This document shows, one piece after another, positions 8,080 to 17,619 of a DNA stretch of 64,000 bases. Numbering within the stretch: the stretch's first letter is position 1; each line of letters begins with the position of its first letter. Made by a program: the position numbers and the translations under genes. The DNA comes from Rheinheimera riviphila (lineage in GTDB: Bacteria; Pseudomonadota; Gammaproteobacteria; Enterobacterales; Alteromonadaceae), in contig NZ_SACS01000011.1 in the NCBI RefSeq assembly GCF_004005945.1, positions 97,980 through 161,979 of the forward strand, written 5' to 3'. The notes beneath the pieces were generated by a model. The model did not search any database. It had not been told where the DNA came from and saw only the letters and a list, made by a program, of their open reading frames with translations.

Positions 8080-11000
8080 TTAAAGCGTATTTTGATCCTT
8101 TGCTTGTTGCAACGCGTCCAGCTCTTTGGCAATCGATTCCGGCGAGCGAGTGTGCCGCGCCAGCGCCATATAAGCCACTGGCACCACGTATAAGGTCAGC
8201 AAAGTGGCAAAACCGACACCGGCGCAAATCACCATCCCAATCACCATCCGGCTTTCTGAACCTGGCCCTGAAGTGATAATCAGCGGAATGCTGCTCATCA
8301 CCGTGGTGAATGCCGTCATCGCAATAGGACGTAACCGTTGTACCGATGCCTGATGAATGGCTTGACCAAACTCCACCCCGGCATCACGCAGCTGGTTGGC
8401 AAATTCGACAATTAAGATGCCGTTTTTGGCCACCAGCCCGATAATCATCACCAGACCTATCTGGCTATAAATATTCAGTGTCATATCAGCCAGATACAAA
8501 CCGCCCAGTGCACCGGCAAGGCCAAGCGGCACCGTCAGCATGATGATCAGCGGATGGACAAAACTCTCAAACTGCGCCGCCAGCACCAGATAAGTGATGA
8601 TCAGCGCCAGCGCGAAAATAATCACCGTCGATTCACCGCTGTCTTTGTACATCAGCGATTCGCCTTTGTACTCAATGCCAACGTTATCGGTGATTTCAGT
8701 GCGAACAGTTTCTTCTAAAAATTCCAGCGCCTCGCCCAGGCTATAGCCAGGCGCCAGGTTGGCGGAAATGGTAATAGCGCGCATCCGGTTGTAGCGGTTC
8801 AGCGTGGATGACGTGGCTTCTTCGCGCAGCGTCACCAGGTTATCCAGCGGGATCAGCTGATTGGTCGCCGCCGATCTGACATAGACGTTCGAAATATTGT
8901 CCGGTTTGCTGAAATCGTCGTTCGCGCCTTCGAGGATCACGTCATATTCTTTACCGCGATCAAGGAAAGTGGTGACCCGCCGTCCACCCAGCATGGCTTC
9001 CAAAGCCCGGCCGACCACGCCGACTGAAATCCCTAAATCGGCAGCCCGTTCGCTATTAATTTCGACCAGAATTTGTGGCACCGTTTCTTTGTAGTCATGA
9101 TCGAGCATCAGCAAGTTCGGGTTTTGCTGCGCTTTGGCCAGCACGATATCACGCCATTTGGCCAGTTCTTCATAGGTATTACCCTGCATCACAAACTGCA
9201 CTGGCCGGCCACCACCACCGCGGCCGCCGCTTAAACCGCTGCGTTGGTTGATAAAGGCACGCACATCGGCCAGTTCGTTAATTTTGCCACTGATTTCCGG
9301 GATCAATTCTGCGGTGCGCCGCTCGCCGTTGGTCCAGTTTTCACTACCCACAATCGCCATGCCACCGGTGTTGCCAAAACCAGGCACCCGGATCAGCAAG
9401 CGGTTTAATTCACCTTTTTCGTAGTAGGGTAGCAGGATATCTTCAATCAGCTTCATATTGCGGCTGTTGCTACTGTAGCTGGCGCCTTCAACCGGGCTCA
9501 TCATCACAAAAAAGGTGCCGCGATCTTCTTGTGGTGCGAGTTCGGACGGAATGATTTTTACCAGCATGGCGCTGGCGATAAAACACAGCGCCAATACAGC
9601 AAAGGTCGGCCACTTGTGGGTGGTCACATGTTTTAACTGTGCCAGATAACCTGCTTCAATGGCGGCAAAACGACGGTGCAAAAACGCACTAAATGTGCTT
9701 TCACGTTTTTGCCGGCTCAGCATTTTGCTACACAACATTGGCGTGAGTGTGAGTGCCGCGACTGCGGAAAACGCAACAGCGGCAGCCACGGCGAGTGCGA
9801 ATTCGGTAAAGAGTTTGCCGAGATCGCCTTGCATAAATACCAGCGGCACAAATACCGAAATCAGTACCAGCGTGGTCGCGACGACCGCGAAACCCACTTC
9901 ACGACTGCCGTGGTAGGACGCCAGCAGCGGATGTTCGCCGTTTTCGATGCGCCGGTAAATATTCTCCAGCACCACAATCGAGTCATCGACCACCAGACCA
10001 ATCGCCAGCACCATCGCCAGTAACGTCAATAAGTTAATCGAAAAATCCAGCGCATACAGCACGGTAATAGCGCTGATTAACGCCACCGGCACCGTGACGG
10101 CCGGAATAAAGGTTGCCCGCAGATTGCCCAAAAAGGCAAAAATCACCACCACCACCAACACCAGCGCGATGCCAAGGGTGTTGTAAACTTCGTGAATGGA
10201 TTCGGCAATAAACACCGAGGAATCGTAACCGCTGACAATGGTGGTGCCGGCTGGCAAGGTCGCTTTGATGCGTTCGGCTTCAGCGCGGGCGTTTTTCACG
10301 ACATCGAGAGTATTGGCCTTGGATTGCTTGATGATGCCAATGCCCAACACACTTTTGCCGTCACTGCGAAACTCGCTTTCTTCATCTTCTGAAGCGAGCA
10401 CCACTTCGGCGACTTCACCTAACCGTACCAGATAATTGTTGTCGCCTTTTTTGATCACCAGGCGGCGAAAATCATCCTGGGTTTTGTAGGTACGGACCAC
10501 GCGGACGATAAAATCGCGATCAGTCGATTTCACGTTACCGGCCGGCAATTCGACGTTTTCGTTGCGCAGTACGTTTTCGATATCCTGCACTGTCACGCCA
10601 CGCGAGGCCATGGCGTCTTTGTCCAGCCACATCCGCATTGCGTATTTACGTTCACCGCCAATTTGCAGGCGGGCAACGCCATCGACCACCGAAAACCGTT
10701 CGGTAATAAAGCGGTCGGCGTAGTCGGTGAGTTCAAGGTTGGTCATGTTTTCGCTGGACAGTAAAAACCAGGCGATGGTGTCATCATCACTGTTGGCTTT
10801 AAACACTTCCGGGGCCCGCGCTTGATCCGGCAGGTTGTCCATCACCCGCGATACCCGCTCGCGCACGTCATTCGCCGCCGCATCAATGTCGCGATTGATA
10901 TTAAATTCAATGGTGACGTTGGAGCGACCAACCCGGCTATTAGAGCTGACGTTTTTAATCCCTTCGACGCCGCTGATCATATCTTCAATCGGCTGGGTAA

Positions 11001-11187
11001 TTTTTGATTCGACAATTTCGGCCGAAGCGCCGGGGTAATCGGTACTGATCGAGACCACCGGCGAATCAATATCCGGAAATTCGCGCAGCGGTAACATGGT
11101 GAAACAGACGATGCCGAAAATCATCAGCACCAAGTTTACAACGGTGGCAAACACCGGCCGTTTGACGGAAACATCAGACAACCACAT
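8080..11187 (-). CDS. RND (HAE1-type) efflux transporter permease
   Basis: Inner-membrane proton/drug antiporter of 1035 residues, the usual length for the AcrB/MexF superfamily. It opens with MWLSDVSVKRPVFATVVNLVL, the classic first helix, followed by porter-domain segments such as YPGASAEIVESKITQPIED. The second half repeats the architecture, and GLVVDDSIVVLENIYRRIE in helix 4 carries the proton-relay Asp pair. It would assemble with the adaptor encoded two bases upstream and an outer-membrane TolC-type channel encoded elsewhere. Sequence style (FPDIDSPVVSISTDYPG) is nearer the MdtC/VexF-like group than AcrB. The substrate cannot be named. Confidence 0.93.
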   Translation of the reverse strand: MWLSDVSVKRPVFATVVNLVLMIFGIVCFTMLPLREFPDIDSPVVSISTDYPGASAEIVESKITQPIEDMISGVEGIKNVSSNSRVGRSNVTIEFNINRDIDAAANDVRERVSRVMDNLPDQARAPEVFKANSDDDTIAWFLLSSENMTNLELTDYADRFITERFSVVDGVARLQIGGERKYAMRMWLDKDAMASRGVTVQDIENVLRNENVELPAGNVKSTDRDFIVRVVRTYKTQDDFRRLVIKKGDNNYLVRLGEVAEVVLASEDEESEFRSDGKSVLGIGIIKQSKANTLDVVKNARAEAERIKATLPAGTTIVSGYDSSVFIAESIHEVYNTLGIALVLVVVVIFAFLGNLRATFIPAVTVPVALISAITVLYALDFSINLLTLLAMVLAIGLVVDDSIVVLENIYRRIENGEHPLLASYHGSREVGFAVVATTLVLISVFVPLVFMQGDLGKLFTEFALAVAAAVAFSAVAALTLTPMLCSKMLSRQKRESTFSAFLHRRFAAIEAGYLAQLKHVTTHKWPTFAVLALCFIASAMLVKIIPSELAPQEDRGTFFVMMSPVEGASYSSNSRNMKLIEDILLPYYEKGELNRLLIRVPGFGNTGGMAIVGSENWTNGERRTAELIPEISGKINELADVRAFINQRSGLSGGRGGGGRPVQFVMQGNTYEELAKWRDIVLAKAQQNPNLLMLDHDYKETVPQILVEINSERAADLGISVGVVGRALEAMLGGRRVTTFLDRGKEYDVILEGANDDFSKPDNISNVYVRSAATNQLIPLDNLVTLREEATSSTLNRYNRMRAITISANLAPGYSLGEALEFLEETVRTEITDNVGIEYKGESLMYKDSGESTVIIFALALIITYLVLAAQFESFVHPLIIMLTVPLGLAGALGGLYLADMTLNIYSQIGLVMIIGLVAKNGILIVEFANQLRDAGVEFGQAIHQASVQRLRPIAMTAFTTVMSSIPLIITSGPGSESRMVIGMVICAGVGFATLLTLYVVPVAYMALARHTRSPESIAKELDALQQAKDQNTL

Positions 11188-11189
11188 GG

Positions 11190-12245
11190 TTATTGCCCCA
11201 CTCGGGTAACAACCACGCCATTGCGTAATTTTTGGGTGCCTTCAACGACCACTTCATCGCCCTCGGCCAGGCCAGACAGCACTTCAATACTGCCGGGAAC
11301 GCGTTGCCCCAGAGTGATTTCCACTTGTTTAACGCTGTCATCAGCTGCTACCACAAACACATAATGACGGTTTTGCAGTGGTACTATGGCTTTTTCCGGC
11401 ACCTGCAGTACTTTGTTATTGGCAAGTTCCACTGTGACATTTAACAGCATGCCAGGTCTGAGTTTCAAATCGCTGTTTTCGATAGTGCCATGCACTTTGA
11501 TCGAGCGGGTGACAGGATCGAGTCTTGGATCCATCGCCTTAATCTTGCCAACGAACTTGGTTTCACCGTACGCAACATTGGTGATCGCCAGTGGCATGTC
11601 CAGTGTTAAATCTGCGATGTACCGTTCAGACACATTAAATTCAACCCGAATGACCGAAATGTCATCCAGTGTGGTTAGCACGGTGCCGGTTGAAATATAA
11701 GCACCTTCGCTGACCTGACGTAAACCAAGCAGGCCATCAAATGGCGCTTTAATTTGCATTTCGCTCAGGCGAGCCATCACCGCATCCAGTTGGGCTTGAG
11801 TGGCGTTAACTTTCGCTTGCTGTTCATCTTGCAGCGAGATGGCACTGGCTTGAGTGCGGGTCAGGTTATTGAGCCGCGCCAGCTGGCGTTTTTGCTCGTT
11901 CAGCAAGGCTTTTAGCTCATTAACCCGGGCTTTTTCTTCGGTGTCATTCAGCTGTGCCAATAATTGGCCTTTTTTAACCTGCTGGCCTTCGTTAATATCA
12001 AGCAACGTCAGGTAATCACTGGTGGCCGCAACAATTTTGGCTGAGTCGTAAGCCAACGCTGTGCCGAGCGTTTTCACCTGACGGGATAATTCCGCTGTGG
12101 TAATTTTGGCGGTTTTGACTGTGGTTTGATTGTTGCCGCCGTTCATTTGGGCTTTGTTGTTGTCGGCAGAGAACCAGATGTAAGCGATAAAGCCGAGCAA
12201 GGCAGCTAGAATAATGAAAATTAAACGGGTTGGTTGCTGAGACAC
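11190..12245 (-). CDS. RND efflux periplasmic adaptor (membrane fusion protein)
   Basis: A 351-residue adaptor that bridges the RND pump and an outer-membrane channel. One N-terminal membrane anchor (RLIFIILAALLGFIAYIWF), then a lipoyl/barrel-sandwich half-motif (GQQVKKGQLLAQLNDTE), a coiled-coil hairpin (RVNELKALLNEQKRQLARLNNLTRTQASAISLQDEQQAK) and the second lipoyl half (IKAPFDGLLGLRQVSEGAYIS). The frame is open 40 codons further upstream, but the GTG start used here has GGAG five bases away and gives the expected anchor at the N-terminus. It is two bases from the transporter gene; no regulator gene is adjacent. Confidence 0.92.
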   Translation of the reverse strand: MSQQPTRLIFIILAALLGFIAYIWFSADNNKAQMNGGNNQTTVKTAKITTAELSRQVKTLGTALAYDSAKIVAATSDYLTLLDINEGQQVKKGQLLAQLNDTEEKARVNELKALLNEQKRQLARLNNLTRTQASAISLQDEQQAKVNATQAQLDAVMARLSEMQIKAPFDGLLGLRQVSEGAYISTGTVLTTLDDISVIRVEFNVSERYIADLTLDMPLAITNVAYGETKFVGKIKAMDPRLDPVTRSIKVHGTIENSDLKLRPGMLLNVTVELANNKVLQVPEKAIVPLQNRHYVFVVAADDSVKQVEITLGQRVPGSIEVLSGLAEGDEVVVEGTQKLRNGVVVTRVGQ

Positions 12246-12363
12246 TTCGGCTCCGGTGCATATCAGATAAAAATAAAGTACGGTATTGTATGGAAAAGCG
12301 GCCATGGTGGATGTTGAAGTTATCGCATCGCTGGCGGCGTTGGTCGTATCGTTGGAGGAAATC

Positions 12364-12468
12364 ATGGCAGAAAAACCATGTGAACGTTGCCGGATGATTC
12401 GGTTTTATGTGGTCTGGACCATCATCATGACCGTTTTCACCTTTTATTATCTTGAGAGTCCGGGGTAA
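12364..12468 (+). CDS. 34-residue CxxC single-pass membrane microprotein
   Basis: A very small predicted protein, MAEKPCERCRMIRFYVVWTI followed by a hydrophobic stretch to the C-terminus. It combines a CERC (CxxC) pair at residues 6-9 with one membrane helix at about 13-29. Translation is well supported: a perfect GGAGGA lies four bases before the ATG. It ends five bases before the DUF2982 start, so the two are almost certainly one operon. I do not recognise the family. The CxxC could bind a metal or act in redox, which is inference only. Confidence 0.6.
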   Translation: MAEKPCERCRMIRFYVVWTIIMTVFTFYYLESPG

Positions 12469-12472
12469 AACG

Positions 12473-13162
12473 ATGCGTTATTTATACCGAAGCCGCAGTG
12501 CTCAAGGCGGCGGTGCGTTGATGCTGTCGTCGGCTATCGTGCTGATCTTGCTAGTTTTATTGCTGGCCATCAGCCCCGATCTGACTTCGATGCAAGGTTG
12601 GGTGCTGCTGTTTTTGTTACTGCTGCTAGCGATTTTTGTCGGTTACAGCAAAATAACCGAGCCTTATTATGCCGTTGAGCTCAATCCGCAGGGTATTTGT
12701 TACCACCATCGGCGTGGCAGTTGGTTGTTACCGTGGCAGGCCTTTTCTTATGCCAGCGTGCCGCAGCTGGCGGGCGGTGACGAGCTGGATTATGTCAGTT
12801 TTAAAGTGACCAATTACCCCGGATTTCTACAGCATTTACCACTGCGGCTCGCCGTGAAATTGTTGACAGAACAACGACATTTATTGATTGTGGCGCTGCG
12901 CCGGAATTGTCCGGATGGCACTTGCCCCAGTGAGATGTTGCTGGAAAGTAGCGACCTTCATATCGACAATATTCGGTACCATGGTGTGCTGGCGATGTTT
13001 GCGCACCGGATGCGGCATTTATCCGGGTTACTCGGCGCAGAATTGTTTATACCGGCCAATAGTCTGGCCATCACTCCGGCGGAGTTTTGCCGGATGGTCA
13101 ATCAGAGCCGCCTGAACTATGTCAGTAGCTGTGATGTGCCGTCGACCGATCTGACGCCTTAA
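12473..13162 (+). CDS. DUF2982 family membrane protein
   Basis: A 229-residue protein with two adjacent N-terminal membrane helices (about residues 17-37 and 44-61) and a C-terminal soluble domain. The domain contains the conserved segments YAVELNPQGICYHHRRGSW, LPWQAF, and DELDYVSFKVTNYPGFL. It matches my memory of DUF2982, a family of alteromonads and Shewanella without known function. The layout (two helices plus a PH-like beta domain) suggests a membrane-associated PH-like fold. The frame is open seven codons upstream, but the start here follows GGGG of the preceding gene's end and begins at the basic MRYLYRSRS segment. Confidence 0.7.
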   Translation: MRYLYRSRSAQGGGALMLSSAIVLILLVLLLAISPDLTSMQGWVLLFLLLLLAIFVGYSKITEPYYAVELNPQGICYHHRRGSWLLPWQAFSYASVPQLAGGDELDYVSFKVTNYPGFLQHLPLRLAVKLLTEQRHLLIVALRRNCPDGTCPSEMLLESSDLHIDNIRYHGVLAMFAHRMRHLSGLLGAELFIPANSLAITPAEFCRMVNQSRLNYVSSCDVPSTDLTP

Positions 13163-13253
13163 CAATGCCGGAAAACCGTTGCTAAACAGCCGTTTCAAGC
13201 TCTGGACACATTTTTCTGCCTGTATCATAATGCAGTGATACACAAGCCAAACA

Positions 13254-13604
13254 ATGGTGACAACAATTATGAGTACTTACGAAAGACCTTTTCTGGTAAG
13301 CGGACGCAACACCGTCATTCACAAGCAAAAAAAGCTCGACCTGATCATCATCAATAATGAATCGGATCCGGTGGTCATCGTATCCCGCACCGGTGTGAAA
13401 ATTTTCACTGAAGAAGTACCCGCCAACCGCGTGGAAGCCAAAGAACGGTACATGGATATCGTCGATATCGGCAGCAGTGATGTGTTTGGTGAAACCAAAA
13501 CCCTGCTATTTGTACAAGCATTAAACAACAAAGAATATAAAATCGATTACACCAAAATTGGCACTGAATTGTTTATCCGGGTTCATCAGGAAAACTATAT
13601 CTGA
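13254..13604 (+). CDS. Small conserved-looking protein of unknown function
   Basis: A 116-residue hydrophilic, probably cytoplasmic protein without signal peptide, membrane segment or recognised motif. Alternating beta-strand-like segments (LDLIIINNESDPVVIVSRTGVKIF, MDIVDIGSSDVFG, TLLFVQALNNKEYKIDY) suggest a small beta-rich fold. An internal ATG at 13269 (MSTYERPF) is an equally good start; neither has a clear ribosome binding site. A strong intrinsic terminator follows, so it is likely transcribed as a single gene or with DUF2982. Confidence 0.6.
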   Translation: MVTTIMSTYERPFLVSGRNTVIHKQKKLDLIIINNESDPVVIVSRTGVKIFTEEVPANRVEAKERYMDIVDIGSSDVFGETKTLLFVQALNNKEYKIDYTKIGTELFIRVHQENYI

Positions 13605-13651
13605 TTTCGTCATCTGCTGACGCACTCACAAGCACAGACTTTGCGCTTGTT

Positions 13652-13678
13652 AAAAAAATCGCTGCGGCGATTTTTTTT
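13652..13678 (+). terminator. Rho-independent terminator
   Basis: AATCGC-TGCG-GCGATT stem-loop followed by eight T's, about 50 bases after the small unknown gene. The A-run ahead of the stem extends it, so it could also act on the opposite strand. Confidence 0.85.
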
Positions 13679-13907
13679 ATGGGCGCGTGGTGCTGATGTT
13701 TGGTCGTTCGTAGTCACCGGCAGCGATTGTGGCGATTGGCAATTGGCGATTCAAACATCAGACGGTTGATGTTATTTGTTAGTTGCAGCGACATGATTTG
13801 CTCCGGCATTATTTGCATAAAAGTTACTGATTTTTGGCAATCGCTTGCGTTTACAGTAGAAATTTGCTTCAGTAGCCGTTAATTCCGGTAATAGTTGTGA
13901 TCACGCT
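13679..13907. other. Intergenic stretch ahead of the FapA-type gene
   Basis: About 230 bases without a convincing gene or promoter. The only visible feature is a run of GCGATTG/GGCGATT words around 13723-13751. The FapA-type gene's promoter must lie here, but I could not pick boxes with confidence. Confidence 0.4.
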
Positions 13908-15584
13908 GTGAACTCTATTTCAATGCAATTTAGTCGTAATCAGGACACGATCATCATCGACGTGATGGTGACGCTGTTGCCGTTAACCGCAGCGCTGGTG
14001 CGCGAAGGGATGGCCGAAGCAGGTTTTGGCCGCTGTTTTATTGTGAATGACCAACTCACCAATCTATTGGCCGACTATCAGGCACTGCAATCCGAATTAA
14101 AGCTGAAAAAAATCCCCGATGGTTATCGAGCGCAGCGCAAAATTGCTGTGCGAAAAAATGCGGAACTGAAATTTGAAATTGCTCCGGATGCAATGACCGC
14201 CAGTGCCACTATCGTTGCTGCCTGGGGTGGCACGCCCGTGTCGGCGAATGATTTAGTCAAAGCGGCACAAGAATATGGCATCAGCTTTGGTTTTCAAAAA
14301 GAACAGATTGTCCACCTGGTTGCAACTGCCAGCCGCGCCGAGCCTGGCATGGTCACGACCGAAGTGATTGCGGTTGGGCGCGTAATGCAAGTGGGCTTAA
14401 ATGGCAGATTTGAAGCTTTGGTGGCAGGCATGACGGTGCGGGTGAACAAACCGGTGATGAGCAGTAACAGCCGTACTGATTTACGTGATTTTGGTGTGAT
14501 CCCAGCGGTACAGCTCGGTCAGGGCGTTGTTCGTCGTTTGCCGCCAACCAAAGGCGTTGATGGCATTAATGTGCGTAGTGAAGTGACTATGGCACCGCCT
14601 GGCACCCATACCGAATGGCAAAATGGTGAAGGGGTTGCAATCAGCCCAACCGATCCGGATTTATTGATTGCCGCAAGGGAAGGGATGCCACGAATTATGG
14701 AAGCGGGTGCGACGGTAGACGAAGTGTATGCAGTTAAAACCGTTGACTTATCGACCGGGCATATCCAGTTCCGCGGCTCGGTGATTGTCAACGGTGATGT
14801 GACCCAGGGCATGAAAGTGATTGCCGGTGGTAATGTTTTTATTAAGGGGACGGTTGAAGGCGATTTAGTTGAATCCGGTGGTGATATCTCAATTGGCGGC
14901 TCCATCATTGGGCATCAGCTGAGTGTTGGCACCGCTGATGAACATTACAGCACCATGGTTAAAGCGAAGGGCGATATTCGCTGTACGCTGGCGCAATACG
15001 TCAAAATCGAATGTGAAGGCGATTTTCACGCGGTGAAGCAAATAAACCATTGTGATGTCGCCGCGAGGATGGTGGTGGCCGGGCCGGAAGACAAGCTGAC
15101 CGGTAAAGTGGTTGGCGGTCACTTTTACCTTGATTTAGGACTTAAATGTGGTGTGCTTGGCTCGCCTTCTGAAAGCTCGTTGCTACTGAATATCAACCGC
15201 CGCGTTGACCCCATTGCCGAAAAACAACAGGCACTGCGGCACAATGTGGCTGCGGTCAAAGTGGAGATGGAACAAATTAAATCCAGTATTGAGCAGATGA
15301 AAAAACTGGAGAAATCGGACGCGACCACCGAGCATATGCATGCTTTTGTCGAAGAGTTTGAGGCGCAAAAAACCGTCGCTCTGGCCTTGATTGAAGATAT
15401 TAAACGGCTGGAAGTACAACGGCTAGGGGTGATGGCGGACATTGCGGTCATCGCAAAACAGCATCTATTCGCCGGTGTTGAAGTGCATATTGGCACTGAA
15501 AAGCTGCCGGTGAAACGGGAATACGGGCCAAGCCAGGTTAAAATAATTGACGCCGCGTTGAAAATTGACCCGCTCATTCACTAA
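13908..15584 (+). CDS. FapA/DUF342 family polymer-forming protein
   Basis: A 558-residue cytoplasmic protein of the flagellar assembly A/DUF342 family. The N-terminal ~170 residues are a variable domain. The core (about 175-420) is a right-handed beta-helix-type region with repeated Gly/Val turns (GHIQFRGSVIVNGDVTQGMKVIAGG, then NVFIKGTVEGDLVESGGDISIGGSI), as in bactofilin-like polymerising domains. It is followed by a coiled coil (about 440-520). In Vibrio, FapA is linked to polar flagella and glucose sensing; there are no flagellar genes here, so that role is not implied. The start is GTG; an ATG five codons in is an alternative. Confidence 0.82.
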   Translation: MNSISMQFSRNQDTIIIDVMVTLLPLTAALVREGMAEAGFGRCFIVNDQLTNLLADYQALQSELKLKKIPDGYRAQRKIAVRKNAELKFEIAPDAMTASATIVAAWGGTPVSANDLVKAAQEYGISFGFQKEQIVHLVATASRAEPGMVTTEVIAVGRVMQVGLNGRFEALVAGMTVRVNKPVMSSNSRTDLRDFGVIPAVQLGQGVVRRLPPTKGVDGINVRSEVTMAPPGTHTEWQNGEGVAISPTDPDLLIAAREGMPRIMEAGATVDEVYAVKTVDLSTGHIQFRGSVIVNGDVTQGMKVIAGGNVFIKGTVEGDLVESGGDISIGGSIIGHQLSVGTADEHYSTMVKAKGDIRCTLAQYVKIECEGDFHAVKQINHCDVAARMVVAGPEDKLTGKVVGGHFYLDLGLKCGVLGSPSESSLLLNINRRVDPIAEKQQALRHNVAAVKVEMEQIKSSIEQMKKLEKSDATTEHMHAFVEEFEAQKTVALALIEDIKRLEVQRLGVMADIAVIAKQHLFAGVEVHIGTEKLPVKREYGPSQVKIIDAALKIDPLIH

Positions 15585-15724
15585 CTCAAAGTTGCTTTCA
15601 GGTTTTCCGATAAAAAGTCTGCTAGCTGCGACAACGTCCGCTGTCCGGATGACCTAAATCAGTTATGCTGCAACTTTACATCGTTTGCTGTCAGGGCAAA
15701 TGACCGGCAAATTGTCAGGAGAAC

Positions 15725-16483
15725 ATGTTGCGAGTTTTATGGTTGTGGTTAAGCCTGCTAAGTAGCCCGCTATTTGCCGATGAATGTCAGATGGCATTTC
15801 GGCACGGCATTCTGATTTCGCCGGATCAAATTCGTGTGCTGACTGCTGATCGCACCCAATTTCAGATTAACTTTGACCGGCAGTTATTTATTCAGGGGCA
15901 GTGGATCACGCTGTCCGAAGCCGATACGGAAGTTGTGGCCCAATACAGTCAGGGCATGCGCAAATTTGTGCCACAAGTGGTTGGCATCGCCGTCGATAGC
16001 GTTGAACTAGGTTTGTCGGCGATCGAAAGCATGCTGATTGGTGTGGGCAATCCGACGCAACAGGAAGAGTGGAAAGCCCTGGTGCAGGAAACCACTTATC
16101 AGCTGATGTCGCGATTTGTCCGTAGCGGTGAGCATTTTTATCTGGCGCCGCAAAGCCTGAATGAAATGGATGCATTTCTGCACGGTGAGCTCAAAGAAAA
16201 CCTGACGCAACTGGCTAAAAATACCGTTGGTGCCGTGTGGGGCGCGCTACGTGATGCGCTGCGCCAGACCGATGACAATTTCGAACGCAGTGAAAGCCAG
16301 GATTGGCAAAGTGTTGAGCAGCTGATTGATAAAATTAATCTGGGGCTGGACGCAAAAGCCGACGAGCTGGAAGCTAAATCGGCGTTATTTTGTACCCGCT
16401 TACTTGAACTTGATCATATCGAAAGTCAGTTGCAACAACGGGTGCCGCAGTTGTTGCAGTATGATGTGGTGATCGCCAAATAA
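15725..16483 (+). CDS. YggN-like DUF2884 periplasmic protein
   Basis: A 252-residue secreted protein with a short signal peptide (MLRVLWLWLSLLSSPLFA, cleavage probably after FA) and a Cys soon after it (DECQM). The mature part matches E. coli YggN (DUF2884): strands QIRVLTADRTQFQINFDRQLFIQGQ followed by helices, ending with a late Cys in LFCTRLLEL, so an intramolecular disulfide between the two cysteines is possible. Function unknown. The start follows AGGAG six bases away. It faces the AstE-like gene. Confidence 0.75.
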   Translation: MLRVLWLWLSLLSSPLFADECQMAFRHGILISPDQIRVLTADRTQFQINFDRQLFIQGQWITLSEADTEVVAQYSQGMRKFVPQVVGIAVDSVELGLSAIESMLIGVGNPTQQEEWKALVQETTYQLMSRFVRSGEHFYLAPQSLNEMDAFLHGELKENLTQLAKNTVGAVWGALRDALRQTDDNFERSESQDWQSVEQLIDKINLGLDAKADELEAKSALFCTRLLELDHIESQLQQRVPQLLQYDVVIAK

Positions 16484-16515
16484 TTCGACTTTGATTTTCA
16501 ACACTTTATTAAGCG

Positions 16516-17619
16516 CTACACCAAGCCAAATTCTCCGCCTAATACCGCCGGCATGGCGCTGTCGACTTCGTCGCTAATCGCATCAATGGTTTTTTCGGCT
16601 TCATCCAGTTCACTGACTTCAGCAATATGGAACAGCGCTTCGCCTTCATTAATCAGTGGTAAGTTATTGCGGCCAATGATAATACCGCTGAAGGTTGCCA
16701 CCACTGCCACTTCAAAATCAGAGTAGGGCGAGTAGATATGCGCCAGCACATCACCCACTTCTACTTTTTGACCTAAGCCGTAGTAATAACGGGCGATACC
16801 ATCATGTTCGGCACGGACCCAGCTACTTTTTTTCGAGAATAACGACTGGGTTTTTTCGACTTTTCGCACCGACCGCAACATGCCGAGACTGTGCATCACA
16901 TTGACGATACCGCGCACACCAATTTTGATCGACTGCTCATCAAATCGCAACGCTTCACCGGCTTCATACAAAATAATTGGAATACCCAGATTATTGGCGG
17001 TGCCGCGCATGGTGCCGTCGCGACTCGCCGCTTTGATAATAATCGGTGCGTTAAAACTTTCGGCCATTTTCAGCGACACTTTATCGCGGGAAGTGGCGCG
17101 CACTTGCGGCAGGTTACTGCGGTGAATCGCACCGGTATGTAAGTCAATCACATGGGTGCATTTTTTTAGAATGCGGTCGGTAAACTGCCAGGCCATCCGA
17201 CTGCCTAATGAACCTTTTTCACTACCGGGGAAACTGCGGTTTAAATCGCGGCGGTCCGGTAAATAACGGGATTGCTGTACAAAACCATAGGTATTGACGA
17301 TCGGTACCACGATTAAAGTGCCGCGTAAGCTATTGATTTTTGGAAGTTTCAGCAAACGACGGCAGATTTCCACGCCGTTAATTTCATCACCATGCAAAGC
17401 GGCGGTGATAAGCAATACCGGGCCAGGTCTTTTGCCATGTAGCACATGGGCGCCGATATTCAGCTCAGTGTGGGTATAAAGTTTGCCAAAGGGAATATCC
17501 ACCACCACGCGGCTGCCCGGAGTGATGGTGCTGTTGCCAAACTCAAAATCTTCGGCGACAGCGGGCGGCGGACGGCTACTGACGGCTGGGGCGTTATCCG
17601 GTTCCGGCACTTCACTCAT
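16516..17619 (-). CDS. Succinylglutamate desuccinylase/aspartoacylase-family zinc hydrolase
   Basis: A 367-residue AstE/AspA-like metallo-carboxypeptidase. Zinc ligands are visible in HGDEINGVE (His and Glu) and THVIDLHTG (His), with the substrate-binding RDLNRSFPG segment. The C-terminal part (about 275-340) forms a beta barrel typical of these enzymes. Its start abuts the rimK stop (shared base), so the two are coupled. In related bacteria this pairing is common, and the hydrolase is suspected of acting on glutamyl or amino-acid tags related to RimK; the substrate is not shown by the sequence. Confidence 0.85.
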   Translation of the reverse strand: MSEVPEPDNAPAVSSRPPPAVAEDFEFGNSTITPGSRVVVDIPFGKLYTHTELNIGAHVLHGKRPGPVLLITAALHGDEINGVEICRRLLKLPKINSLRGTLIVVPIVNTYGFVQQSRYLPDRRDLNRSFPGSEKGSLGSRMAWQFTDRILKKCTHVIDLHTGAIHRSNLPQVRATSRDKVSLKMAESFNAPIIIKAASRDGTMRGTANNLGIPIILYEAGEALRFDEQSIKIGVRGIVNVMHSLGMLRSVRKVEKTQSLFSKKSSWVRAEHDGIARYYYGLGQKVEVGDVLAHIYSPYSDFEVAVVATFSGIIIGRNNLPLINEGEALFHIAEVSELDEAEKTIDAISDEVDSAMPAVLGGEFGLV

